Source: JBBPYC01 sp965218765 (GTDB taxonomy: Bacteria; Pseudomonadota; Gammaproteobacteria; Burkholderiales; Burkholderiaceae_C). Taken from it: DNA of 64,000 nucleotides. Shown here one piece after another: positions 28,407-37,734 of this stretch. Numbering within the stretch: the first letter of the stretch is position 1; every line of letters begins with the position of its first letter. A program made the translations under genes and the position numbers. The stretch spans positions 1 through 64,000 of the forward strand of contig CBDCLU010000001.1 of the NCBI GenBank assembly GCA_965218765.1, read 5' to 3'. Under the pieces are notes generated by a model, which was not told the origin of the DNA, did no database searches, and saw only the letters and a program-made list of their open reading frames with translations.

Positions 28407-29525
28407 ATGCGGGCAATTTCGACGATGCTGATCGCAACCGGCTTGGGCTTGGCCATGCTGAGCCCCGCTGCCGCCCAGTCCGTGCAACGGATCGAAGGCG
28501 CCCCGCAGGCCAGCGGCGGCCCACGCTATGCGGTCGATGCGACATGGCCAAAGCCGTTGCCGAACCACTGGATCCTCGGTCAGGTCGCCGGGATCGCAGT
28601 GGCCAGCGACGACACCATCTGGCTGATCCATCGGCCCGGTTCGCTGACCGAGGACGAGCGCGGCGCCGCCTTGACGCCCAAGCGCTCCAAATGCTGCATC
28701 GCCGCGCCGCCGGTGTTGCAGTTCGACCGGGCCGGCAAGCTGCTGCGCTCCTGGGGCGGCAAGGGTGACGGCTATGACTGGCCGGCCAATGAGCATGGCA
28801 TCTACGTCGATCCACACCACAACGTCTGGGTTGGCGGCAACGCCACGACCGACCACATGCTGCTCAAGTTCAGCGTCGACGGCAAGTTCCTGCTGCAGAT
28901 CGGCAAGCCGGGTGCGAGCCGCGGGAGCAACGACCCGGAGCAACTCGGCCGGCCCGCGCACATGACGCTCGATGCCGCCGCGAACGAGCTGTACGTGGCC
29001 GACGGCTACGGCAACCGCCGCGTGATCGTGTTCGATGCGGACAGCGGCCGCTACAAGCGGCATTGGGGCGCCTACGGCAACAAGCCGGACGACACGAAAC
29101 TTGCCGACTTCAACCCGGAATCGCCGCAGTTCGGCAACCCGGTACATTGCGTGCGGCTGACCAGGGACGCGCTGGTCTACGTCTGCGACCGCATGAACAA
29201 CCGCGTGCAGGTGTTCAGGAAGAACGGCGATTTCGTGCGCCAGTTCGTCTATGAACCCGAGACGCGCGGCTCCGGCTCGACCTGGGACCTGGTGCCGTCG
29301 GAAGACGCCGAGCAGCGCTATCTGCTGATCGCGGACGGCACCAACAACGAGGTACGCATCGTGCAGCGAGACAGCGGCGACGTGCTCGGTACGTTTGGCC
29401 GTTCGGGCCGGCAGGCCGGGGACTTCCACTGGGTCCACAACATCGCCATCGATCGCCAAGGCAGCGTCTACACGTCCGAGGTCGATACCGGCAAGCGCGC
29501 ACAGCGGTTCACACGGATTCGTTGA
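28407..29525 (+). CDS. Secreted NHL-type beta-propeller protein
   Basis: 372 residues from ATG 28407, with GAGGAGA upstream and the signal peptide MRAISTMLIATGLGLAMLSP cut after AAA. The mature part consists of NHL-like blades: GIYVDPHHNVWVGGNAT, RPAHMTLDAAANELYVADGY, VHCVRLTRDALVYVCDRMNN and WVHNIAIDRQGSVYTSEVDT. This six-bladed fold resembles peptidyl-hydroxyglycine amidating lyases, but no function is established for the bacterial relatives. It lies divergent from pgi and upstream of zwf. It may bind or act on a small molecule in the periplasm. Confidence 0.75.
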   Translation: MRAISTMLIATGLGLAMLSPAAAQSVQRIEGAPQASGGPRYAVDATWPKPLPNHWILGQVAGIAVASDDTIWLIHRPGSLTEDERGAALTPKRSKCCIAAPPVLQFDRAGKLLRSWGGKGDGYDWPANEHGIYVDPHHNVWVGGNATTDHMLLKFSVDGKFLLQIGKPGASRGSNDPEQLGRPAHMTLDAAANELYVADGYGNRRVIVFDADSGRYKRHWGAYGNKPDDTKLADFNPESPQFGNPVHCVRLTRDALVYVCDRMNNRVQVFRKNGDFVRQFVYEPETRGSGSTWDLVPSEDAEQRYLLIADGTNNEVRIVQRDSGDVLGTFGRSGRQAGDFHWVHNIAIDRQGSVYTSEVDTGKRAQRFTRIR

Positions 29526-29699
29526 CGGCGCTTTGCCGCGCCGCGCCCCCAGCAACGGCGGCACGTTCGTGCCGCGGCATGGCGCGTGCGCCGATTCCAG
29601 CAGCGTTTGCTGCCGCACGAGCAGCGGGCAGATGCTTTTCTGCTGCACTGGCATGATCGGTGCACGCGGACGGCTTTCCCCCTCAGCACAGAATCATCC

Positions 29700-31154
29700 A
29701 TGAGCTTCGACCTCGTCCTGTTCGGCGGTACCGGCGATCTGGCCTGGCGCAAGTTGATGCCGGCACTGTTTCAGGCGCATCGCCACGGCACCCTGCCGGC
29801 AGGCGGCCGCATCATCGGCGTGGGACGGGACGACTTGACCGACGATCAATATCGTCAGCACATCCAGCAACGCTTTGCCGGCATCCAGCCCGACAAGCAA
29901 CCCAACCCGGACGAATTCGCACGCTTTGCGCAGCAACTCGAATTCCAGCGCATGGACCTGACCCGACCGCAGGACTACCCCGCGCTGGTCGCCAAGCTGG
30001 CCGAACGCGATGCCGACATCGTCGTGATGTATGTGGCCACAGCGCCGGCGCTGTTTGCGACCGCGGTCGAGCAGGTCGCGGCGGCTGGCCTGAACCGGCC
30101 GAACACGCGCATCGTGCTGGAAAAACCGCTCGGGCACGACCTGGCCTCGAACCGCGCGATCAATGCGACAGTGGCGCGCTGTTTCCAGGAAAAGCAGGTG
30201 TTCCGCATCGACCACTACCTGGGCAAGCCCGCGGTGCAGAACCTGTTCGCGCTGCGCTTCGGCAACGCGTTGTTCGAGCCGATCTGGCGCAGGGAACACA
30301 TCGCCAACATCCAGATCACGATTGCCGAGCAGCTGGGCGTGGAGCAGCGCGGCGCGTTCTACGACGGCACCGGCGCTTTACGCGACATGGTGCAGAACCA
30401 CGCGCTGCAACTGCTGTGCGCGATCGGCATGGAGCCGCCGATCAACGCACATGCAGATGCGATCCGCGACGAGAAACTGAAAGTGCTGCGCGCGCTGAAA
30501 GACTGGACGCCCAAGACGCTTGCCACCGACGTGGTGCGCGGCCAGTATGGTGCCGGCCTGAAAGGCGGCGCGCCGATGGCAGCCTATCGCGACGAACCCG
30601 GCGTGGACCCGCAGAGCAATACCGAAACATTCGTGGCGCTGCGCACCGAGATCGCCAACTGGCGCTGGGCCGGGGTGCCGTTCTACATCCGCACCGGCAA
30701 GCGCATGGCCGCGCACGATGCTCACATTGCGGTGAATTTCCATCCGACTCCGCACGCGATCTTCAACGCGCCGGCCGGCCTGGCCAACCGGCTGCTGATC
30801 AACCTGCAGCCGCGCGATGGATTGGAGCTGCACCTGCTCGCACAGGCACAAAACAAGCGCCGCGCAACCGACACGCTGGCGCCAGTGCAGCTGGATCTGG
30901 ACTTCGACAAGCGCTTCGGCGCCGAACGCGTCGGCGCCTACGAGCGGCTGCTACTCGACGTGCTGGCCGGCCGGCTCAATCTGTTCGTGCGCAGCGACGA
31001 GCAGGAAGAAGCCTGGCGCTGGGTGGAGCCGATTCTGGATGCCTGGGGCAACGATCCACGCGGGCCGCGCAGCTATGCATCCGGCACCTGGGGACCCAGT
31101 GCAGCGAGCGCGTTGATCGCCCGCGATGGCTACAGCTGGAGCGAAGAGAGTTAG
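29700..31154 (+). CDS. zwf: Glucose-6-phosphate 1-dehydrogenase
   Basis: 484 residues from ATG 29700. It starts MSFDLVLFGGTGDLAWRKLM, with the nucleotide motif GGTGDLA. The active-site signature RIDHYLGKPAVQNLFALRF and the substrate site FYIRTGKRM are intact. It oxidises glucose-6-phosphate to 6-phosphogluconolactone with NADP or NAD, feeding the Entner-Doudoroff and pentose phosphate routes. Usual partners (pgl, edd, eda) are not in the window. A dispersed repeat begins directly after the stop codon. Confidence 0.96.
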   Translation: MSFDLVLFGGTGDLAWRKLMPALFQAHRHGTLPAGGRIIGVGRDDLTDDQYRQHIQQRFAGIQPDKQPNPDEFARFAQQLEFQRMDLTRPQDYPALVAKLAERDADIVVMYVATAPALFATAVEQVAAAGLNRPNTRIVLEKPLGHDLASNRAINATVARCFQEKQVFRIDHYLGKPAVQNLFALRFGNALFEPIWRREHIANIQITIAEQLGVEQRGAFYDGTGALRDMVQNHALQLLCAIGMEPPINAHADAIRDEKLKVLRALKDWTPKTLATDVVRGQYGAGLKGGAPMAAYRDEPGVDPQSNTETFVALRTEIANWRWAGVPFYIRTGKRMAAHDAHIAVNFHPTPHAIFNAPAGLANRLLINLQPRDGLELHLLAQAQNKRRATDTLAPVQLDLDFDKRFGAERVGAYERLLLDVLAGRLNLFVRSDEQEEAWRWVEPILDAWGNDPRGPRSYASGTWGPSAASALIARDGYSWSEES

Positions 31155-31259
31155 CGCTCCCCCAGCCTTCGCTCCCTTCGGTCGGCTCCCGGCTATCCCC
31201 CACCGGGGGCGGCGCCTGCGGCTGGCGGAGCCAGCTCCGCGGCCCCTGCTGGAATGGAC
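31155..31259 (+). repeat. Dispersed intergenic repeat after zwf
   Basis: Starts at the base after the zwf stop. It runs CGCTCCCCCAGCCTTCGC, ACCGGGGGCGGCGCCTG, GGCGGAGCCAGCTCCGCGG, TGCTGGAATGGA, the same blocks in the same order as 19042-19179 on the other strand. The GGCGGAGCC/GGAGCCAGCTCC part can form a hairpin. Confidence 0.75.
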
Positions 31260-31315
31260 AGCGGCGTCTCGTTTCGTTATGCGTAGTGGGTGAGACCGCA
31301 AGCACTGAAACGCAA

Positions 31316-31357
31316 AACACCCCACGCCGGCAGCGTTGGCGGCCGTCGTGGGGTGTT
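31316..31357. terminator. Convergent stem-loop between zwf and chpA
   Basis: An 11-bp stem, AACACCCCACG and CGTGGGGTGTT, around a 20-base GC-rich loop. It lies between the converging zwf and chpA genes and can serve both. AAAA precedes and CGGTTT follows, so the T runs are short. Confidence 0.7.
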
Positions 31358-31399
31358 CGGTTTGTCCGTGCGGCAACGCCCGTAGGCGCTGCGCCTTTT

Positions 31400-34300
31400 T
31401 CAGTGGACTTCGGCGCCTAAGCGCAGCTTGGCGTAGTGGCGCGTGAGGCGCAGCAGTTCTTCTTCGGAATACGGCTTGCCCAGGTAATGCTGCACGCCGA
31501 GCTCCCTTGCATGCTCGCGGTGCTTGTCGCCGATGCGCGAGGTGATCATCACGATCGGCAGGTCCGCGGTGCGCACGTCGCCGCGGATGTTGCGGGCCAG
31601 ATCGAAGCCGTCCATGCGCGGCATCTCGATGTCGGACAGCACCATCACCGGCAGCTCGTCGGCGAGCCGCTCGATCGCCTGCAGGCCATCGGCTGCCAGT
31701 GCAACGCGAAAGCCTTCGCGCTGCAGCAGCCGCTGCGTGACGCGGCGCACCGTGATCGAGTCGTCCACCACCAGCACCAGCGGTGCCAGTTGCTGCGCGG
31801 CTTCCACCCGGCTCAACGTCAGCGCAGCCGACACTTCGGCGGACGGCAGCGCGCTCCCGCCGGCACGGTCGTCGACCCACTGCCGCGCCTGCGCGCCGTA
31901 CACGGTGGCCAGTGCAACCGGGTTGTAGATCAGCGCGACGGTGCCCGATGGCAGCACCGACATGCCGGCCAGACCTGGCAGCCGGGCCAACTGCGGCCCG
32001 AGGTTCTTGACCACCACCTCCTGATTGCCGAGCACCTCGTCCACGTGCAGCGCGAGTCGCTGCGAAGCGCTGCGGATGACCAGCACCGGACGGGTGCGGG
32101 CCATCGGTTCCGTACTCCGCACCGACGACTGCAGCAGCGCACCACACCAGTAGAACGGAATGTCCTCGCCGCCGTAAGCCAAGGTGCCGCTCGCATAAGC
32201 CGCTTCGATTTCGGCTGCCGGCACCCGGCGCACCAGCTCGACCACGGCCGACGGCACGCCGATCGCCTGCTCCCCGGCACGCACCATCACGACCTGCGTG
32301 ACGGCGGTGGTCAACGGCAGCACCAAGGTGAAGCCGGTGCCCTGGCCCGCCTTCGAGTCGGTTTCGATCCGGCCGCCCAAGGCGTCGACTTCGGACCGCA
32401 CCACGTCCATGCCGATGCCGCGGCCGGACAGTTCGGTCACGGTGGACGCAGTGCTGAACCCTGGCGTGAAAATCAGTTGCGCGGCTTCCGCGTCGCTGAT
32501 CGGCTGATCCGAGCCGGGCAGCTCGCGCTCGACGGCTTTCTGCCGGATGCGCTGCAAATCCAATCCGGCGCCGTCGTCCCGGAACCCCACCGACACCTCG
32601 TTTCCGGACTGGCGCAGGTCGATCGTGATCGCACCGGCCGCCGGCTTGCCGGCATCAGTTCGGGCCTGCGGCGATTCGATGCCATGCGCCACCGCGTTGC
32701 GCAGCAGGTGCTCGAACGCGGGCGCCAGCCGATCCAGCATGCCGCGGTCCATCTCGATGCTGCCGCCGGTGATGTCCAGCTTGACCTGCTTGCCCGCGTC
32801 TTTCGATGCCTGCCGCACCACGCCGTACAGCCGCTCCGAGATGCCTTCGAACTCGACCATGCGCGTGCGCAGCAGATCGCGCTGCAGTTCGCGCGACTGG
32901 CGCGCCTGCGCCACCAGGTCGTCTTCCGCACCTTCGACCGAGCGCTGCACGCTGCGCTGCACGGTGGCCACATCGTTCACCGACTCGGCCATCATGCGCG
33001 TGAGTTCCTGCACCCGCGTGAATCGGTCGAATTCGAGCGGATCGAAGCTTGCACCCACGTCCTTCGACTGCGCCAGGCGCGACTGCATCTGCGTTTCCGC
33101 CTGCAGTTCCACATCGCGCAACTGCTGGCGCAGGCGGTCCAGATTGCCGGTCAGATCGGACAGCGAATCGCGCAGCTGCGACACGCGCGACTCGAGCCGG
33201 GCCCGCGTCATCATAATCTCGCCGGCCTGATTCACGAGCCGATCGAGCAACTGGGCGCGCACCCGCACCGACTGGCTGCCCAGCCGCTGTGCTGCAGCCG
33301 CCACCGGCACCGTGATCGACGCCCGCCGCACGGCCCGTTCGGACGGCGCCGCCATCGCCGGCACGGCGGCCAGCGGTTGATCCTGCTGGACCGCGCCGCG
33401 CACCTGCTCGAACCGGCCCTGCAACAGGTCGAAGCCGACCAGCAGCGGCTCGAGTTGCGCCGACTGCAGGGTCTGTCCCGCATGCTGCTCGAGCAGCGAT
33501 TCCATGCGGTGGGCGAGTTCGCCCAGACGCAGCGCGCCAGCCAGCCGCGCACTGCCTTTCAACGTATGCAGCACGCGCAGCACTTCGGCACGGGCCGACA
33601 ACTGCGTCGGCTCGGACACCCACTGGCGCAACGACCCACCCAGCCGCGGCAGCAGTTCCAGCGCTTCGTCTTCGAAGATGGGGAACAGGTCGGGATCGAC
33701 CACGTCGGCCAGGTCGATCTCGTCGTCGAGCGCCAGCACCGGCACGCTGGTTGGCTGCAAGTTGTTGCCCTGGTCGATCGGTGCCGCCAGCGGTGCGCGG
33801 GCGATCGTCGTCGGCTGTTGTTCGGCCGGCTGCTCGTCGATCGGCAGTGCTTCGATCGGCGCCGGCAACTCGCTCGGCTGGGCGTCGTCGAGCGCATCGA
33901 TTTCGAGCAGCTGTTCGTCTCCGGTCGGCGCCTGCGTATCCAGCGTCGGGGCAACGCTGGCGTTGCTGGCTTGCAGCAGCTCGTCGAGCAACTGCAGCAA
34001 CGGCACGCTCGCGGTCTTGAGCTGGCCTGCAGCGAACTGCTGCAGCAGGCGATCGATCTCCAGTGCGGCGTCCTGGCAAACCTGCACATGCGACGGGTCA
34101 ACGCTGCCGATGATCTGCAGGTGGCCGAGCGCGCGCTCGAGCTTGCGCGAGAGCATCGCAAGGTCCACGAAGCCGACCGTGCTCGAACTGCCACCCAGTG
34201 CATGCGCCATCGAGACCGCGGTGTCCGACACCGGCTGGGACGGCTGCATCGCCCACTCCGAAATCTCGGTCTGCAACCGGCGCGACCATTCGTCTGCTTC

Positions 34301-37300
34301 ACCGAGGTAGACGTTGTACAGCGGAATGGCGACTCGCAACGGGCCGATCGTCTTGACGGCATCGTCAGCAGCGCTGCTGGCTTCTTCGGCGACCATCGGC
34401 TCCTGCTCCGATTCCGGCTCGACAGGCGCCTGTTCCTGCAGCGGGAGTCCGGCTTCGATCGGCTCGGGCGCATCTTGGTAAGCCGGCTCGAACGCGTCGA
34501 CGTCGATGAACTCGATCGGTGCATCCTGCTCGGCGACGGGCGCCGGCTCGAAGGAGTCGATGGGCTCCGCCGTGTCAATCGACTCAACGGCGTCAATCGA
34601 CGCGATCGCTTCGGTCAACTCAGCGGAATCGATCGACTCGATGGCGTCAACCGGCTCGGGCTCGGGCTCGGTCGCTTCGATCTCGATCGGCTCGGCAGCC
34701 GTCGGTTGCTCGACATCGGTCTGAGCGAAGAATGCATCGGTTTGCGCAGTGATCTCAGCATTCGCTTCATCCGGCACATCGATCGCTGCTTCGGCGAATT
34801 CATCGGCCGCCACGGTCGGCTCAGGCGGCTGTTCGGGCAACCCGATCGACTCGATCGACTCGATCGACTCGATCGACTCGGCTGGCATCGAAAGCGCCTC
34901 GGCCTCTACCGGCTCGTCGGTGGCCCCGGCTTCGATCTCGGCGGGCTCCGGCATCGGCGCCAGCTCGACCGGTGCATCGGTCGATGACAGATCGAACTCG
35001 GCGAACTCGATTGCCTCGTCGGCCAGCACCGGCTCCGCTTCGGTCGGCTCGACGGCGGCATCGAACGCGGCCACATCGATCGACTCGATCGACGCCGGTT
35101 CGGCAACTTCGGGCAACGCAGCTTCGGCTTCAAAAGCGGCCAAACCTTCGCTCTCGACGGCCATCGGCAACGCATCAGGCAACACCGATTCGCTGCCCGG
35201 CAGTGCCAGTGCAAGCAGTCGGCCTTCCTGGCGCAACGCGTCTGCGGATGCCTCGAACGGCAGTGCGCTCCAGCCGGCCGTGTCGTCCGCGGCGATCGCA
35301 TCGGCCCAGCAGCCGAAGCCCAGCAGCGCCTCACGCGACAGTTGCAGGAGCGGCGCATCGGCCGACTTCTGCTCGGCCAGCCAGCTGTTGTGCAGCTGCT
35401 CGAAGCTCCAGGCCGCGTTGCCGAACGCCATCAGCCCGACCATGCGCGAACTGCCTTTGAGCGTGTGGAAGGCGCGGCGCAGCGAAGCCTGCTCGCCGGC
35501 ATCCGCCGGGTTGGTCGCAAGCATGTCGATCGCCGCCACACCGTTGTCGATCACTTCGCGCACTTCTTCCAGGAAGATTTCGAGCAGCTCGCTGTCGACC
35601 GCTTCCTCTTGCGGCTCGGCTGCGACGGCCCCCACGGCTTCTGCCATGGGCTCCTGCACCGGCGCGATTTCCTCAACGGATGGCTCGGGCGCCGGTGCGC
35701 TGCGACCCATCACCGGCAGCAGTTCGCCACGCGCTTCATCAAATGCAAACAGCTTCTTGGCCAGCGCCGGCTGATAGCCGAGCATGTCGATCAGAAACCC
35801 GAGCGCACCGAGGTTATTGCCCAGTTTCTCGGACGCAGCGGCCGCGGCTTCCGGTGTCTGCGCACCAGGCGCAGCGAGACGGTCGATGCTGTCGCGCATC
35901 TGCACCACTGTTTGCGTGGCATGGTCGAGCCCGAGCACGGACAACACGCCGCGCATCTGCGACAACTGGCTGGCAGCGGTCGGCAGCACGGCGATATCGT
36001 TGTTGTCGCGAAAGTACTGGTCGAGCAGTTTTTCCGCTTCAGCGAGGCTGGCTTTCATCTCGGCCACCACGCTGCCCATCGTGCGGCGGTCGCTGACCCG
36101 GCCGTACAGCTCCTCCATCCAGGGCTCGAGCGGCTGCGGCAAGCCGCCGGAGCGCACCTGCTGCAGCCGCTCGGCCAGATGCGCCAGACGTTCGCTCAGA
36201 CGTATCTCGTCCTGGTCGAGATCGTCGTAAGCGGCTTGCAGATACAGCACCGACGTGGCGACTTCCATCGCCAGCGGCGGCGAAGGCGTGCGGCCGGCGC
36301 GCTGCGCATCGGCGACGACGCGTGTCAGCACCCGGGCGAACTCGGCGCTCTCCGGCTGCATCTGCACCATCGTGTCGGACAGCTGCTGGAATTGCTCGGC
36401 CGCGGTGCGCAGCCGGTTCACGTCACCACCGGCCACCGCCGACCAGGTCTCCGCTGCGGCCTGGATGCGCTTGCGCACCTGTGCAAGCAGCACCGCATCG
36501 AATCGGCCGAAGTGGCGCCGCTCGTAGTCGATCGGCGTTTGCCCGTCGATGCCGAAAGCCGCGCGCACCGACTGCAGCACTGGTGCATCCTGGCCGCGGG
36601 TCTGCGCCTGTGCGCAGTAAAACAGCAAGTCGCGCAGCAGCACCGGCGGCACTTCGTGGTCGCCGCGTGCCAGCACGCTGTACTGCATCAGCAGGCGCGA
36701 CGCCAGACGTTTTACATACAGGTCGGCGGGCAGCGCGCCCAGCGCGAATGCTTCGAAGAATGCTGCGCTGACCTGCCAGAAGATCGAAGGCTGCGCAGCC
36801 GTCTGCGCGGCGGCGAGCTGCAGGCTCAGGGCCGAGATTTCACGTGCGGATGCGGCATCGGCGTTCTTGACCGTGCTCAACACGGCCTGATCCATGCGCG
36901 CGCGCACGGCCGCGTCATAACCGAGCGCTGGTTGCCGAGCCAATCCCGGGTTCACCCATTTCCACTGGAACGCCCAGAGATCGGCCGGGTGGGCCTTGTC
37001 GCCGTCGCCGAGTTCGGCGACTTCGCGGTATTGCGGGAACAGGCCGATCGCAGGCATGGTCTTGCCGGCCAGCGTGGTCTCCAGATACTCGACGATCGCC
37101 GCGCCAGCGCGTTCCACGGTAGCGGCAGTTTCCTGCGTGCACAGTTCGGGCCGCACAGCTAGTTCACGCGCGGTGGCCTCCAGGCTGCGCAGCAGCACCG
37201 CGACCGCTGGCATCTCGACCATTTCGAGCGCGCCGGCCGACTGTTGCAGTGCCAGTGGCAACGGCTGCAATGCAGCCGCGATCGCGAGCAGGTCGGTGCC

Positions 37301-37468
37301 TGCGGCCTGCGCGGCTTGCACCTCGCGCGCCGAGCGGTGCAGTGTCTTGCCAGTGCGCTCGAGCACTTTGCGCAGTTCATCAAGCACCCAGGCCAGGGGG
37401 CCAAGGTCATGGGCAGCCTGGGCGGGCGGCGCGGTACGGGCGTCTTCGGTGAATTGCATCGGATGCAT
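31400..37468 (-). CDS. chpA: Hybrid CheA-type histidine kinase of the type IV pilus chemosensory system (ChpA/PilL)
   Basis: About 2022 residues from ATG 37468; TTG 37495 and ATG 37459 are alternatives. The N-terminal 500 residues match ChpA-type proteins and contain a degenerate Hpt-like part without the histidine. Hpt domains follow near residues 667 (HTLKGSSRMVG), 1088 (HALGGSSSTVGF) and 1300 (HTLKGSARLAG). Between the first two lies a 350-residue acidic, Ser/Ile/Glu-rich linker. Then come the dimer region, the ATPase (LLRNAVAHGIES, GRGIGMDVVRSEV), a CheW-like domain, and a receiver with LVVDDSITVRR and LSDIEMPRMDG. It should phosphorylate PilG and PilH to steer twitching or surface sensing. 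Confidence 0.93.
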   Translation of the reverse strand: MHPMQFTEDARTAPPAQAAHDLGPLAWVLDELRKVLERTGKTLHRSAREVQAAQAAGTDLLAIAAALQPLPLALQQSAGALEMVEMPAVAVLLRSLEATARELAVRPELCTQETAATVERAGAAIVEYLETTLAGKTMPAIGLFPQYREVAELGDGDKAHPADLWAFQWKWVNPGLARQPALGYDAAVRARMDQAVLSTVKNADAASAREISALSLQLAAAQTAAQPSIFWQVSAAFFEAFALGALPADLYVKRLASRLLMQYSVLARGDHEVPPVLLRDLLFYCAQAQTRGQDAPVLQSVRAAFGIDGQTPIDYERRHFGRFDAVLLAQVRKRIQAAAETWSAVAGGDVNRLRTAAEQFQQLSDTMVQMQPESAEFARVLTRVVADAQRAGRTPSPPLAMEVATSVLYLQAAYDDLDQDEIRLSERLAHLAERLQQVRSGGLPQPLEPWMEELYGRVSDRRTMGSVVAEMKASLAEAEKLLDQYFRDNNDIAVLPTAASQLSQMRGVLSVLGLDHATQTVVQMRDSIDRLAAPGAQTPEAAAAASEKLGNNLGALGFLIDMLGYQPALAKKLFAFDEARGELLPVMGRSAPAPEPSVEEIAPVQEPMAEAVGAVAAEPQEEAVDSELLEIFLEEVREVIDNGVAAIDMLATNPADAGEQASLRRAFHTLKGSSRMVGLMAFGNAAWSFEQLHNSWLAEQKSADAPLLQLSREALLGFGCWADAIAADDTAGWSALPFEASADALRQEGRLLALALPGSESVLPDALPMAVESEGLAAFEAEAALPEVAEPASIESIDVAAFDAAVEPTEAEPVLADEAIEFAEFDLSSTDAPVELAPMPEPAEIEAGATDEPVEAEALSMPAESIESIESIESIGLPEQPPEPTVAADEFAEAAIDVPDEANAEITAQTDAFFAQTDVEQPTAAEPIEIEATEPEPEPVDAIESIDSAELTEAIASIDAVESIDTAEPIDSFEPAPVAEQDAPIEFIDVDAFEPAYQDAPEPIEAGLPLQEQAPVEPESEQEPMVAEEASSAADDAVKTIGPLRVAIPLYNVYLGEADEWSRRLQTEISEWAMQPSQPVSDTAVSMAHALGGSSSTVGFVDLAMLSRKLERALGHLQIIGSVDPSHVQVCQDAALEIDRLLQQFAAGQLKTASVPLLQLLDELLQASNASVAPTLDTQAPTGDEQLLEIDALDDAQPSELPAPIEALPIDEQPAEQQPTTIARAPLAAPIDQGNNLQPTSVPVLALDDEIDLADVVDPDLFPIFEDEALELLPRLGGSLRQWVSEPTQLSARAEVLRVLHTLKGSARLAGALRLGELAHRMESLLEQHAGQTLQSAQLEPLLVGFDLLQGRFEQVRGAVQQDQPLAAVPAMAAPSERAVRRASITVPVAAAAQRLGSQSVRVRAQLLDRLVNQAGEIMMTRARLESRVSQLRDSLSDLTGNLDRLRQQLRDVELQAETQMQSRLAQSKDVGASFDPLEFDRFTRVQELTRMMAESVNDVATVQRSVQRSVEGAEDDLVAQARQSRELQRDLLRTRMVEFEGISERLYGVVRQASKDAGKQVKLDITGGSIEMDRGMLDRLAPAFEHLLRNAVAHGIESPQARTDAGKPAAGAITIDLRQSGNEVSVGFRDDGAGLDLQRIRQKAVERELPGSDQPISDAEAAQLIFTPGFSTASTVTELSGRGIGMDVVRSEVDALGGRIETDSKAGQGTGFTLVLPLTTAVTQVVMVRAGEQAIGVPSAVVELVRRVPAAEIEAAYASGTLAYGGEDIPFYWCGALLQSSVRSTEPMARTRPVLVIRSASQRLALHVDEVLGNQEVVVKNLGPQLARLPGLAGMSVLPSGTVALIYNPVALATVYGAQARQWVDDRAGGSALPSAEVSAALTLSRVEAAQQLAPLVLVVDDSITVRRVTQRLLQREGFRVALAADGLQAIERLADELPVMVLSDIEMPRMDGFDLARNIRGDVRTADLPIVMITSRIGDKHREHARELGVQHYLGKPYSEEELLRLTRHYAKLRLGAEVH
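34844..34879 (-). repeat. 9-bp tandem repeat in the acidic linker of chpA
   Basis: Four exact copies of GATCGACTC, coding for repeats of Ile-Glu-Ser on the minus strand. Looser copies occur around 34570-34640. The unit is three codons, so copy changes would alter linker length without a frameshift. Confidence 0.9.
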
Positions 37469-37734
37469 CCAGTCTTGCTTAAAGGCTTGGCTCAATTTGC
37501 AGGCTTGCGGCGACCGGAAGACGGGCAGGGCTGCGCCGTGTCCGTGCCGCTTCCATGTAAGGCGGCACCGGCCGGCTGGCTGCTTGGTTCAGGTCAGATT
37601 CGCGAGCCGACTATCTTCGGGTTCTGCGATCGGGTCAGATCAGGTTTTCGGGCGGCAGCGGACAGTAAGGATCAACAGCGGTCAACAGCAGGGCATGAGG
37701 GCACGCGGGCTAACCCTCCTCCTAGCCGCGCGCA

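Noticed and set aside
31436..34987. Very long open frame (over 1100 codons) on the plus strand opposite chpA
   Set aside because: It is the antisense shadow of a GC-rich gene. Its translation is rich in Arg, His and Gln with no recognisable domain, while the minus strand encodes a complete hybrid CheA.
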